From: Polytrichum commune
Taxonomy: Eukaryota > Streptophyta > Polytrichopsida > Polytrichales > Polytrichaceae
Assembly (NCBI GenBank): GCA_950295325.1
Contig: CATNTY010000045.1
Span: 1 to 30,045 of the forward strand
Reading direction: 5' to 3'
DNA: 30,045 nt
In this document: one piece after another, positions 1 through 9,989 of the stretch
How the letters are laid out: every line of letters starts with the position of its first letter
Numbering within the stretch: position 1 is the first letter of the stretch
Made by a program: the position numbers and the translations under genes
Notes under the pieces: generated by a model
The model's database searches: none
Seen by the model: only the letters and a program-made list of their open reading frames with translations
What the model was told of the DNA's origin: nothing

Positions 1-4
1 AGTA

Positions 5-1638
5 GAAATTGCAAGCAACCTGTGCAAGTTGCAGAAGAATTAATCCCCCTTGTTTTAGGCGCTATGATATGGACTACTCCGGCCCAGTGCTCACAAAACA
101 TGACGAGGACATGGAGTCATGCTTCAAGGAACAAAAGGATCAATATAAATTCCACCTCAAACAACAACAAAACCATTGCATACAAAAGAGGACTTTGATA
201 TGCCACACAAAAACGGGTAGAGGTTAAGTAAATGAACCCCTTCCTTTGATTCCCTCACTAGAGGCAAAAGTTGCTGCACGCACACATGATCCACACACGA
301 TGATTTCAAATGTAAATTAAATTTGCTGATCCTTAAATCCCCAGAGAAAAGCATCATTCCTTTTTACATAAGCTAGACATACCTACCTCCAATAGACCAA
401 GAATTTCGACACCCATACTGGAGTGTGATATGTGGTTAGTTGTGGATCTAAGAAGGACACCGAAATGACACGTGTTTAAAGGAGATTGGATTATACACTC
501 AAAATATCCTAACCAGTCTAGACCCAAAAGTCAACATGATTGGGGGACCTACAGTATATGACCAGTTAATGAGCACGGAAATCTCCACTTTGATAGTGAA
601 TAAGATGTTCATATGAGCTCCAAAAATGAGGAGGCAAATGACTACTGGCACCATTTGGATCTGCTAATCATCTCGCACAAATTAATTGCATGATGGTTAT
701 AGCCGACAAGAGGTGGGCGCAGAGAGAAAAAAAGTATCCAATTAACACAAGTCTACCTTAAGTTTCCAGAGGTCGAGAACAAAGGGTCACATGCATTTCC
801 ATCTCAAAACAACACCAACACCAATGCACACGATCAGGAATTACATTGTGCCACAGAAACAGGAAGTCGACATTTCTCACAGGATGATTTCAAAGTGTCA
901 AAATTTTCTGATCCTCAAACCTCCACAGGGGAAAACAATCACACAGTCCTATTACAAAAGTATTTCACACAGGTCAAGAGAAGGGGTAGCGATATTTCCA
1001 CTATAAACCAACCACAAAGCAAATGCACAAGAGGGTAGCACTACTGTTGTATTGCTTCTTGCGTCAGAAGGAACCTCTACAAATCCCTCCCAGCTCAAGA
1101 ACTTCACCACATGAAGCAGCAGCAGCAGCATTTCCCACCATGACACTAGTCTCTACCAACTTAACCTGCACTCGCAAGCACGCACCCTGTGGCAAGTAAG
1201 AAATGCAATCTGGCGCTAGCATCTCTACCTCATCAATCATAAAAGCAATCAGCACTGAATTCACCTGCACCAGCGACTAGAGATATAGAGATGAGGACGG
1301 GAGGTGTCTGTGGCGACGATCCAAGTAATGAAGAGTTACGGCCAATTAAACCCCCGGCCGGTGCACGTGGTGATCGATCTCCTGAAGCCTAGCTCTTACC
1401 TTGATTGACCCTGGACCTGATCCTGCGGGCAGATTGAGAGATCGATTAGAGAGAGGATGCAGGGTGGAGAATCATGAAAATGAGTGCCTAGAAATGGCGA
1501 TGCGAGGTTATGTAATGTAATGCGATGATCGTTCGCTGACTACAAGACACTCTTGCCTTGCAGACATAGCTCCGGCGATACCACCGACGTCCATGTGCAA
1601 TTGAGTTCACTGTACAGACCTAATTTTGACAACAATTG
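5..1638. repeat. P block, copy a
   Basis: Homologous to 13085-14335 and 26745-27995, with scattered substitutions. Unlike the other copies it has about 367 extra bases at 126-492. That insert contains diverged echoes of the segment near 790-930 (the 'tcaaacaacaa', 'gatgatttcaaa' and 'ctgatcctcaaa' words recur in the same order), so it looks like an old internal duplication that was lost from, or never present in, the other copies. No complete gene is visible apart from the weak minus-strand exon candidate near its right end. Confidence 0.8.
1064..1270 (-). other. Candidate exon of an unidentified minus-strand gene (copy a)
   Basis: Open frame of 68 codons preceded on the minus strand by a good acceptor (gtgcag|gtgaattc). 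About 120 bases further upstream lies a donor-like AAG|GTAAGA near 1398, after a CT-rich leader. A GCA/GCT triplet run (polyalanine) differs by one whole codon from copies b and c, so the frame is kept. Most substitutions between copies change the amino acid, so constraint is not shown. No family is recognised. It may equally be a chance ORF. Confidence 0.2.
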
Positions 1639-1713
1639 AGTATTTTATTGCATTTGCAAGCTCTACCTGTCATTATATCCTTTCAACCACACTACGTGGT
1701 GGACTTTTCTCGC

Positions 1714-2094
1714 AGCTCTTCTTCATTCCATAACATACCCACGCATGGTCTTTATCGCTGTATTCTTATACCTACCTCACACAGGCTGTGAATGTTTTGT
1801 GATTTTCGGACTAGTTTCACAATTGTTATGATTTGATGTAGAATTCTATAATTCTTTCAATTTACTTCTATTATTCAGAAATTTTGAAAACATTAGAATT
1901 TAAGTTAACGATATTATTAGCTTGCTAGGAAAAAAGTCTTAGAGGGAGCCACATGATGCTCATATACATGTGGCATGTAGGCTTTGTGGCGACATTGTGG
2001 GCTAGTCGCAGACATGCTTTATGACTATCCTTACTTCTATATTATCATTCAGTTTGTCATTAAAATGTTTTGAATTTTCTTGTGGTTCTAACTA
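1714..2094. repeat. R block, copy 1
   Basis: A 380-bp AT-rich block repeated at 12056-12441 and 25716-26101, and in part at about 17583-17690. It links the P block to the S block in unit 1 and lies 3' of the gene in both units. That means the R block marks both sides of the gene segment and is a likely substrate for the unequal exchanges that built the array. No gene is seen. Confidence 0.75.
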
Positions 2095-3867
2095 AAATAG
2101 GATTTTTTTGATATATGGCTTCAAATAGAATCTTAGAGTTTTATTTTTGAATTGGTAATTTGGGAAAATAAACTAGTTCGTTTGTTCTTGGTTGTTGTTG
2201 GTTCTCCCCGTTCATTGGTGATGAGTCTTCGCAACCTGCTTCATTTGAAAGCTAGAGTTCAATATCTTGGGTGGTGGGTACTTAGGACCACTTCACTCGG
2301 CATCCCAAGTCCCAAGTAAAAAACTTGCAAAAATATACCCTATACACACTAAATTAGTTACTTGTCCCTGCACTGAAATGGAGTGGAGACAATTTGAAAG
2401 TTACGGTCACAAAGGATTCTTGAATTGGTCTTGAATTGAAAGGCATGCTTGAATTGGTCTTTGGAGGTAACTTTTGCCAACTATATTTGGATGTGTTTAC
2501 AAAATGCTAGTAGCTTATGCAAGTGATAATGAGGGAAGAAGTTTTTTGATATCATGAATGTTATGATCTTCATTGTTACTTCAAACACTCTTGATAACAA
2601 TCAAACGTCACATTTGTGATACAAAAAGACTTCTTTACTCTATGAACTTGCACTATAGGTGCCCATTGAAAAATTAGTTTCAAATGCAAATTTGTCCAAA
2701 GTCAGTGAAGTGCACTCCACAAGACTAGAATCTGAGTCGGTCTTGAAAAAAGAAAAAGTCGCACGTGAATATGACGTTTTTCACAAATACTATGTTGTTA
2801 TTGCGTGGGCTTACACCACTATTATTTGGTCACCATTGCCTGCACAAGGTCATCATAGTTTCTTGTACATGGTCACCACTACAATGTTCACTTACTATTG
2901 GGAATATGCAATGCTATAACTTATTTTTTGCTAAGAATGTATGCTTAAACCAAGTAAAGTTATTTATGTTGTATATTGTCCATACAACCTATTTAGTCTT
3001 TGATGGTTAAAAATGACATCTATAGTAACATGTTATAGCCTTAAGAGATTCCAGATAGTAAGCTACACTAAATACCATAATCAGTGTAGCTTTAAAGTGA
3101 ACAACAAGTCCAAAAATATGGAGTGGCTTGTCATGTCTTGAAGCCATCACTGCTTGACTTGAGAATTGTTTTTCTGGGTTTTCATTTGTATGTTTAGAAT
3201 TGTGGTTAGGTGTGTGCATGTGGGCTTTAGCCCATGTAAAATTGTGAAATGTAATGTCATGCATAGTACATTGATTTCTTTTATTTTGTGCACTAATGTA
3301 ACTTTCTACTATAGTGTGTTTAACATCAAATCGAGATAAGTAAATTATTAAATAAGTTCTGAAAAATGAAGCCCACACCATATAGAATATTGGAATATTG
3401 GATCATTGATCCAATATGATCCAATTGGAATATTGGATCATTGAGGACAACAAGAATGGTGGTGATATGATATGGTTAAGATAGTCACATCTATTCCTCA
3501 CATTTTGTCAAGTTTGGGTACTTAGAGTGATCCAATTTAGATCCGATTAGGTATCTTGTTGAATTCTCTTTTCAACGTGGATTCCAAAACCATGAACTTG
3601 AAAACATTATAACATATCTCAATTTCTTCCTACGGAAATTTTAAGTCAGAGTACTCCAAAACATGTTATTTAGCATGATCATATTTGATAATTCATTTGT
3701 GAAATCCAGCTAAGTAGTAAATGTTGCACAAAAAACATGGCGCACACGTTAAAATGACATTAAGAATTAAGCCGTCGTCCTTTGAGAATCATGATATGTT
3801 TATTCCCAACCCTCAACCACATTATTCCTCTATTTGGACCCCACCTAGAGTGAGCTGTAAGTGAAAC
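2095..3867. repeat. S block in unit 1, no gene recognised
   Basis: Matches about 17690-19666 of unit 2 at roughly 95%. It contains open frames of 80-124 codons (3007-3381 minus is the longest, kept in both copies), but none resembles a known family or has convincing splice or start context. Near 3390-3440 unit 1 has a small palindrome made of repeated 'atattggatca' words, replaced by unrelated sequence in unit 2. Confidence 0.6.
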
Positions 3868-3870
3868 TTA

Positions 3871-4373
3871 GGGCCACTTCACACACGAGACTAAGAGTTT
3901 GTGACCATTTCACTTCAAGCACTCTCATTGGTGGAAAAGGTGGAGCCAACCCAAGTTCACTTCACACTATGCTTGAGGGACCAACGGAGCATGTGAATGC
4001 AAGATGGATGTAAAGTCTACATGGATTCTTACATGGCATCAAATGGATCATCTTTCATGGTCGCTTGGACAATTTTCAAAAACCACCTCTTGGAAGTAGG
4101 CCTAACACAAAACCGGGAGACCATGGCACTCCGAATGCTCATAACCGTTGAATCATTTATTTTATTTTATCATGTGTGAGGACCCGCATGAATAGATATT
4201 CATTGAAATAGCATTTGGTTGAGGGCCCGGTCACATATGGCTTCACACTACACTTTAGGATCCGTGACCACGCTACATGATTTAGGAGGTGTCTTGGGAC
4301 GGCCTTCGGACACTTTCTTTTGGGTTGTCACAACTTCATGGTCACGGCTCTTGGCTCGTGTGTGAAATGGCCC
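3871..4373. mobile_element. Tourist/PIF-Harbinger-like MITE, unit 1 copy
   Basis: Element of 503 bp with imperfect terminal inverted repeats of about 35 bp. The left end begins GGGCCACTTCACACACGAG. The right end, reverse complemented, begins GGGCCATTTCACACACGAG. It is flanked on both sides by TTA (3868-3870, 4374-4376), the target duplication typical of PIF/Harbinger transposons and Tourist MITEs. The interior has no transposase. The same element with the same TTA flanks is in unit 2, so insertion predates the tandem duplication. Confidence 0.85.
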
Positions 4374-4538
4374 TTAACAATAATATCTTGGTGAATGTGT
4401 CATTGCACACATACAATGCACATCATGCTATGCTTTCACTTGGTCGTGGGAATTCATGTAGCATGTGATTTGTGTCCATTACCTATGTGCAGTAGCTTTA
4501 GGTGTCAAAAATAGGTGCAAACTACCTTTTGCAGTAAC

Positions 4539-5645
4539 CAGTGCTCAAAATTGAAGTCTTCAGTGCCCTTCAAATGGGTTTTGGGACTTCAAAAAATACC
4601 TCAAGGAAAACAGCCCTTCAAAACATAATCCTCATGTCTAAGTGCTCCCTTCACTTGAAGTGCTAGATAAATAGTACCCTTCAAAAACTGTTCATCATCT
4701 CAAGTAGCCGTTTAACTCCGGCTGTCTAACTTTGGGCTCCAAATCTCAGATCCAGATGGGAATTAGTCCAAATGGGAATTGTATGTTGATAGGTTTGGTT
4801 GTGAGAAAGTGCATACTTTGCACTATGACTTTATGCCCGGGTGTGATGTAGGGGGCTCGTTGGAGGATTGCATCACCCTTGGTAGACTATACGTCCAAAA
4901 GGTTATTGACTCACTAAATGATCGCTTCCCCGACTTGCCCATTTTTAATGCGGCCAGGTTTTTCAGCCTAAAACACTATCCCATGGATGCATTGGATCGA
5001 GGCACTTTAACTGAGCAATGGTTGAACCGGTTGGTGACACATTTCAAGTGGAGCTCTGTTCTTGTTGATCAAGCCAATGCGGAGTTGCTCGAATTTGTGG
5101 AGATGTTATCTTCAGCTTGTCAACACCGAAGTATGCATGAAAATTGGGTTTTTTTGTGGCCGTGACCGAGAGTTTAAGATCAATCGGCCAACCCTAATGT
5201 CGCTATGGCAAGCCATACTTGTGATCCCTACTAGCACTGCTGTTTGTGAGCGTGGTTTTTCAAAGCAGAATTGGATTAAGAGCGAAAGGAGAACATGCCT
5301 AAACCTTGACACACTTGATGCATTGATGAGGGTTAGCCTAAACAGTTTGGGAGTTGAATTCATGGATTGGAATGGCATTTTTGACACTTGGAAAACTGCT
5401 ACAGTAACCAACAAGCGTAGGGCATTGTCACTTCAAGAGGTGGAGTTAGATAGTTGATTCTCCATTATTTCATTGTACTAGAAGCATGTACCATGCAAAT
5501 CATGCATAATTTTAATATAAGTTTTATATTTCTTTGAAAATTTTCCATTGACGTCCTAGATTTAGATATGCCCTTCAATTGCAATGCTGAAATTTCAGAG
5601 CCCTTCAAAATGAAATTCATATGAGGGCTTCAATTTTGAGCACTG
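4539..5645 (+). mobile_element. Internally deleted hAT transposon, unit 1 only
   Basis: Perfect 18-bp terminal inverted repeats: CAGTGCTCAAAATTGAAG at 4539-4556 and its complement at 5628-5645. Subterminal GCCCTTCAAA-type words repeat at both ends (near 4568, 4615, 4678, 5573, 5600), as usual for hAT transposase binding sites. The element is 1,107 bp and holds only the C-terminal part of a transposase. Unit 2 lacks it. There, about 110 bases (roughly 20336-20450) occupy the corresponding place. The 8 bases on each side (GCAGTAAC, AACGTGCA) do not match, so flanking DNA was lost with or after insertion. Confidence 0.9.
4779..5457 (+). pseudogene. hAT transposase C-terminal fragment, frameshifted
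   Basis: Two overlapping frames give the end of a hAT transposase of the ZNF862-like type. The first (to about 5150) contains a 'LNDRFPDLPIF' segment. The second contains the hAT dimerisation signature around 'STAVCERGFSKQNWIK' (about 5236-5283), followed by 'LDALMRVSL' and a tail ending at the TGA at 5455-5457. The frame switch sits at a run of seven T (5149-5155), suggesting a one-base slip. Full-length hAT transposases have an N-terminal BED finger and a DDE core over some 600 residues. Those parts are missing, so this cannot be an active enzyme. Start is arbitrary because the 5' part is deleted. Confidence 0.85.
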
Positions 5646-5733
5646 AACGTGCATGTTGTAGATACTACAATCAACGATGTTACTGACAACTATGCCAAAT
5701 TAGTTTTTGTTGACCGAGCATCCATGCATTGTG

Positions 5734-6183
5734 TATGAATACTTGTGAAAGTAGGCGGCGTTACTAAAATATTATAAAATATACATACTAAATCAGCACA
5801 CTAAATTTAAGTGTCATTTTCGAATGACAAAGACAATTTCAAATGGTAACTCATAAAAACTAGAACCTCAATGTTAATGAGGATTTTGTAATTTTATTTG
5901 ACCTCCAAGTTAATTATGTGCTTCATTGATGGTTTCATTTTCGGAATAAAATCCCAATGAATTGCTTATTTATTAATTGGAAGTGCACATATATATTGGA
6001 TTTTAGACCTTGAAAGCGAAGTGGACTCAATATGGGATTTGTAATCAAACGGCCTTCAAGAATGCAAGGGCAATATTTTTTTCGAAGTTGGGTGGGGCGG
6101 GCAGCAATTTTTCGGTCGGGTCCCCGCCCGGATCTGACACCCCCATAGTTCGTACGGGCGAACTTAATGTCCGCCTGAATGAA
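5734..6183. other. Unit 1-specific insertion of about 450 bp, origin unknown
   Basis: Unit 2 reads straight through (cattgtg-aga-gaatgg near 20531-20546), whereas unit 1 has about 450 extra bases between 'cattgtg' and 'gaatggtcatg'. The extra part is AT-rich on the left and GC-rich on the right (about 6090-6180). I see no inverted termini, target duplication or gene in it. Confidence 0.55.
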
Positions 6184-6565
6184 AGAATGGTCATGACTTC
6201 AAATGCAGTTCTTCAGCAATTGCACCAGACAATACCATGCCAATTCTGGGCTGTGTAAAAAGGGGCAGACTTCGGTTCTCATTTGTCGGGAAAGTAAGAG
6301 TGAAAAAGGAAATGAACATTCTGTGCTAGCAATAGCAGTTATAATTCTAAATTCCGTCATATCAACCTCGTTAATGGCACTCCTCACTTGTTTCCTGTAT
6401 TTATTATGTTTTTCATTTCTTGTTCAGCAAAAACTAATCGAGCCCCTAGGGAAACGGATGTTCTCGGTTTGAATCTCACTCCTTATTGTCACGTATTCCT
6501 CCCATATATCATAGGTTTTGACATCAAAATAAACCACCAAAGAATTCAAACCACACGCTCGCACA

Positions 6566-7296
6566 CAATGTTCAATATTGAAGTCTTCAACACGTGTCAA
6601 ATGTCATTTTGGCCTTCAAAGAAGGCCTTTTTCTTTTCATGGGAACTTCACAAAAATGTGCTCTACAAAGTATCCAGTGAAGGCCCCTCCAAAAATCGCT
6701 TGTCACAAAATAACAGGGACTCCAATTTGCAAATAGAAACCTAGTGGGACTCCAATCTTGGCACTCTAGTAGACACTTCCAAATTCCAATAACTCCTGCA
6801 ATTTCGACTCTACAACTTCGACTTGGCGCCGACTGGAACTTCAACTTGGCAAGCACAACTATATGCGAAGGTGGATTTTCCAAACAAAATTGGGTGAAGA
6901 GTGATTGTAGAAGTCGATTCAAACTTGACACATTGGATGCATTAATGCAAGTGTCATTATACAATCCTCCGATGGAAAATATGGATTGGGCTAGAATTTT
7001 TGACACTTGGAAATCGACCAAAAACCGGGGGGCTTTGCCTTTGGAGTTGGATGATGAATCAATGCATTATGTAGGGAATCGAAATAATTCTAGTGCATCG
7101 TTTTATTGCATGTACTTATTCAATATAGTGAGACATCATAACATTTTCATGTTTAATACAAAATGGCCGATATCAAGTTGGTGTTTTTGTTTGGTGAAGT
7201 GTCGCAAAAAGGTTTGAAAGTTCGAGTGAAGTGTGATTATTTGGAAGCCATTCACCTTGAAATGCATGCATGTCCACACTTCAAACTTGAACACGG
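6566..7296 (+). mobile_element. Second, degenerate hAT remnant, unit 1 copy
   Basis: The left end CAATGTTCAATATTGAAG and the right end (reverse complement CCGTGTTCAAGTTTGAAG) are diverged versions of the 18-bp hAT repeat of the element at 4539. Between them lies a transposase tail. No target duplication is found. It is older than the tandem duplication, since unit 2 has the left end and the coding tail at 20922 onward. Confidence 0.6.
6837..7079 (+). pseudogene. hAT transposase dimerisation fragment, unit 1
   Basis: Reads 'STTICEGGFSKQNWVKSD' then 'LDTLDALMQVSLY' and 'DWARIFDTWKSTKNRG', closely parallel to the transposase end at 5236-5420. The upstream frame (6744-6836) does not resemble a transposase, so only the last ~75 residues survive. 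The usual arginine of CERGFS is glycine here. Frame continues as 'ALPLELDDES' because the G run near 7030 has six G. Confidence 0.75.
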
Positions 7297-7600
7297 CATG
7301 GCCCTGCATCTCAAATCTCGTCCTAACTACAGCTTGCATTTATGAGTCTGACTGGTTGGCCATGAACTGAAGACAGGGAATGGAAGCATTTTGTTACTGT
7401 CGGCAACTGGAAAAACATCCTACACTTATAACCTCCACCAATAGGGTAGTAAGACTTCAGTAAACCATGCAACCAATCTGGAGGCCTTCCTTTTTGAGCT
7501 AGCCCCCCCCCTCCCAATTATCTAACTTAAATATAGAAATGAGCATGCACAGCGAGCTCCAGTATATTATAAACACAAGAGAGTTATGTTTTTTTGAAGA
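7297..7600. other. Unit 1-only spacer, nothing recognised
   Basis: Single-copy stretch missing from unit 2. It holds a cytosine run near 7502-7510 and no coding sequence that I can defend. Confidence 0.5.
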
Positions 7601-7608
7601 CTAAAGGC

Positions 7609-8169
7609 CAGTGTTCAAGACTGAAGTCTTCAATGCCCTTCAAACGCAATTTGGCCCTTCAAAATATACCTCTCTCTAAATAACCCTTCATAACGCAACC
7701 CCAAATTGAAAATGAAGACGTCACTTGAAGTCTTCAATGTAATCTGCCCGTCACAAGAACTAACAAGCATAGAGCATTGAACACCATATTCGAAATTTTG
7801 GGAGATTTCCAGTCTCCCAATTTGATGACAGTTTAGGTGGAGTCGACCTAAAATGTACCCAGTGGGTACATTTTAGGTCGACTCAACCTAAACTGTATTT
7901 TCCCAAAATCATGGAATTTTCCCAAAATTTCGAATATGGTGTTATTGTCACTACAAGATGTGGAGTAAGATGGTTGATTCTTAATTCTTCACAGTGCACT
8001 GGAAACATGTATCCATATAATTCATGCACAAGTTTAATATAAGTTTTGTATTTCATTTCTATATTCTTGGATTGACGTCTTGGATTTGAACTAACCCTTT
8101 AGATGAAGGGCTGAAATTTGAGAGCCCTTCAAAATGAAACTCATATGAGGGTTTCAATCTTAAACACTG
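7609..8169. mobile_element. Nonautonomous hAT MITE with intact 8-bp target duplication
   Basis: Termini CAGTGTTCAAGACTGAAG and, on the right, the complement of CAGTGTTTAAGATTGAAA. It is flanked by perfect 8-bp duplications CTAAAGGC at 7601-7608 and 8170-8177, the hAT hallmark. Left and right parts match the ends of the 1.1-kb hAT at 4539-5645 (for instance 'aacaagcatagagcattg' here versus 'aacaagcgtagggcattg' there), so it is an internal deletion derivative of the same family. It hosts a nested foldback element at 7780-7943. Confidence 0.92.
7780..7943. mobile_element. Nested long-hairpin (foldback) MITE
   Basis: 164 bp forming a near-complete palindrome. The two halves begin AACACCATATTCGAAATTTT from each side and meet at a centre near 7862 flanked by 'TGTACCCA/GTGGGTACA'. 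It interrupts the word gcattgtcact of its hAT host and is flanked by a 4-bp repeat ATTG (7776-7779, 7944-7947); the uninterrupted word is seen at about 5422-5432. No coding capacity. A transcript would fold into a stem of about 80 bp. Superfamily not assigned. Confidence 0.8.
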
Positions 8170-8177
8170 CTAAAGGC

Positions 8178-9430
8178 GATGGCTTCTCCAAATCTGACAG
8201 GTGGAAAGAGGAGATCTTATAAGTTTCCGCCAACTTTGAAAATAGGCTCCAAGCCTCTGATACATTAAGAGCTAACGAGCTCTCGATAGAAAGTTTTCTC
8301 AAAGAGTGATCAAACTCACGGTTGACTCTATTGCAATAGAACATTCATGAGTCCACGACACATTTGTACACTGACACATACAAAAGTAGTTTTCATTTAC
8401 ATGGATCTGCTCAACATGTAGATAAGAACACCTACGGATCATCGTAGCATAATCATCAGCCGAAAAGCGCCACCGCTATATATCCTCGAAGGCTAAGTTA
8501 GGTACCCTTCCCAGCTTCAGGAAAGCTGATGGCAGATACCACAATTTATCAATATTATCTCTACAACATTGTTGGATAGATTGCTTCCAAGAAACTCGGG
8601 TGTATCCGTCAAATACTCAAACCTCGACTTATAAATCATTCAAACAAGGCGATCTGCAGGACTAAGGCCGTTAGTGTATCAAAAGGTGCGCATGGAAGAA
8701 GTACTTGATGTTCCTAACCCTCAACAGGCTATTAATAACATATGATTACACACTTGAATGTCTGCATCATGCTGCATTAGTCTGTGCGGGTTAATATGGT
8801 CATAATTTCTGGCTTGCATTTGTAGGTCGAGGCTCCTGATGAGGTCAGGAACTTTTTGTAGGTGGTGGGTTTTGAGATGGGTTCCAGCGAGGGTCGGTGT
8901 TGCGTCAGCTTCGTATCCACCGTCGCCGTCTGTCATTGTTGCAACCTCGAGTAGCTGATGCTGCAATTAATCAAAAATCGCTTCCAAATCATATATAAAT
9001 ACGTGCAGCCCACCCAAATGAGCATGCATCTTCGATCACAACTACATACGAATCTATCTTGGCTGATCATAGACACAGATGACCATGAACACACAAAATC
9101 AATTGTGATACTGTGCTTGATGCGACAGTCTCAGGTTTTGTTGGTGGTTTCTTCAAAGCAACCACATTCACAACAAGTATGTCGTCGACCTCTCCACAAA
9201 AAGCAAGGCGTCAGCTAGAACAAGCGACGCTCCTATTGCAAAAGATCAACAAGACAACTGTAATCACTGTGACGTTTATGCAACTATTTCAGGATCTGTT
9301 GGTGGTTTATTCAAAACAGCGGCACATAAAGACGGTGCCCAGCCATCACAAAGCAGCAATTTTGGATGTAAATAGAGAGTATCGTAGAGTACCCGTTCAA
9401 ACCACACTTTCGTGCCCTAGATGAAGAATG
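8178..9430. other. Region upstream of gene 1, no defensible gene
   Basis: Duplicated at 21826-23105. On the minus strand 8141-8344 is open through the MITE end, and 8398-8475 reads like a very short PPR-style fragment, but stops interrupt any extension. On the plus strand a peptide motif of the form ATxSGxVGGxFK is encoded twice (about 9120-9160 and 9277-9320) in two different frames, suggesting a decayed internal duplication. None of this adds up to a gene. Confidence 0.45.
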
Positions 9431-9742
9431 CCGGACGCTAAAGGGACCCTGTCCGGCGTGGTGGGGCGCTGGAGCTCTGGCCGGCGTGGTGGGGCCACCA
9501 CCGCGTCTGTCCCCAAACTTTTCGCGTCCTGTCCACGCGATGACTTAAAGCGTTTCTCAGTTTGATCGAAGCTTTCTGTTGCGAATATTGATCCAGGCGT
9601 TGAGTGAGTGAGGTTCGGCAGAAGGCTAAGGGGGCGATCTGATCATCGAAATAGAAACAAACTGCACAGAGGTTTGAGGTGGGTGTAAATTCTACCAAAA
9701 CTTGGCAAGGGTGTTTGTTGCAATTCTTAGCTGCCGTGTGGC

Positions 9743-9989
9743 ATGATTATGGTGAGTTTGTTTCTGGTTTGAATTGTATTTCAATTCACATGGGTGAGTG
9801 CAGTTTTCTTGAATGTACGGTGGCCTGTGTAAATTGTTGGCCTTCGTTTTACAACTTTCAACTTACGACAAGTAAATAGTGCGTGTTGGTATGCGAAGAG
9901 GTGGCATGGCTTGTTGTTGATGCTGGGAATTGCAGGCAGCTTTTACTCTGGGCTACCTCCTAAACCCCAGACATGAGAATCATCCATGA
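9743..9989 (+). promoter_or_regulatory. Upstream ORF overlapping the start codon of gene 1
   Basis: In the spliced leader, ATG at 9743 opens a 20-codon frame that crosses the intron (9752-9935) and stops at TGA 9987-9989, 15 bases past the main ATG in another frame. Both units keep it. An overlapping uORF would be expected to lower translation from the main ATG. This is inference from the predicted splice. Confidence 0.45.
9752..9935 (+). other. Predicted 5'-leader intron of gene 1
   Basis: Donor ATG|GTGAGT and acceptor AATTGCAG|GCAGC fit the plant splice consensus. They are conserved at the equivalent places in unit 2. Intron is 184 nt. Removing it places the leader exon directly before the region that carries the start codon at 9973. 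The GC-rich stretch 9430-9600 upstream is a plausible promoter/leader, but the transcription start cannot be read. Confidence 0.65.

Noticed and set aside
2659-2919. 86-codon plus-strand ORF present in both units (also 18468-18728)
   Set aside because: Starts from GTG, overlaps another open frame in the same AT-rich tract, no recognisable motif.
3007-3381. 124-codon minus-strand ORF kept in both units (also 18816-19190)
   Set aside because: No family resemblance, low-complexity AT-rich codons, and equal conservation of surrounding noncoding DNA; inherited by recent duplication rather than selected.
8398-8475. PPR-like fragment on the minus strand ('DDYATMIRRCSYLH...EQIHV')
   Set aside because: Only about 22 residues fit, with a stop directly before and no second repeat; too short to call.
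9438-9698. Minus-strand ORF over the GC-rich leader (also 22986-23384)
   Set aside because: Open because of GC-rich composition; frame and length differ between units; lies in the predicted promoter/leader of the gene.
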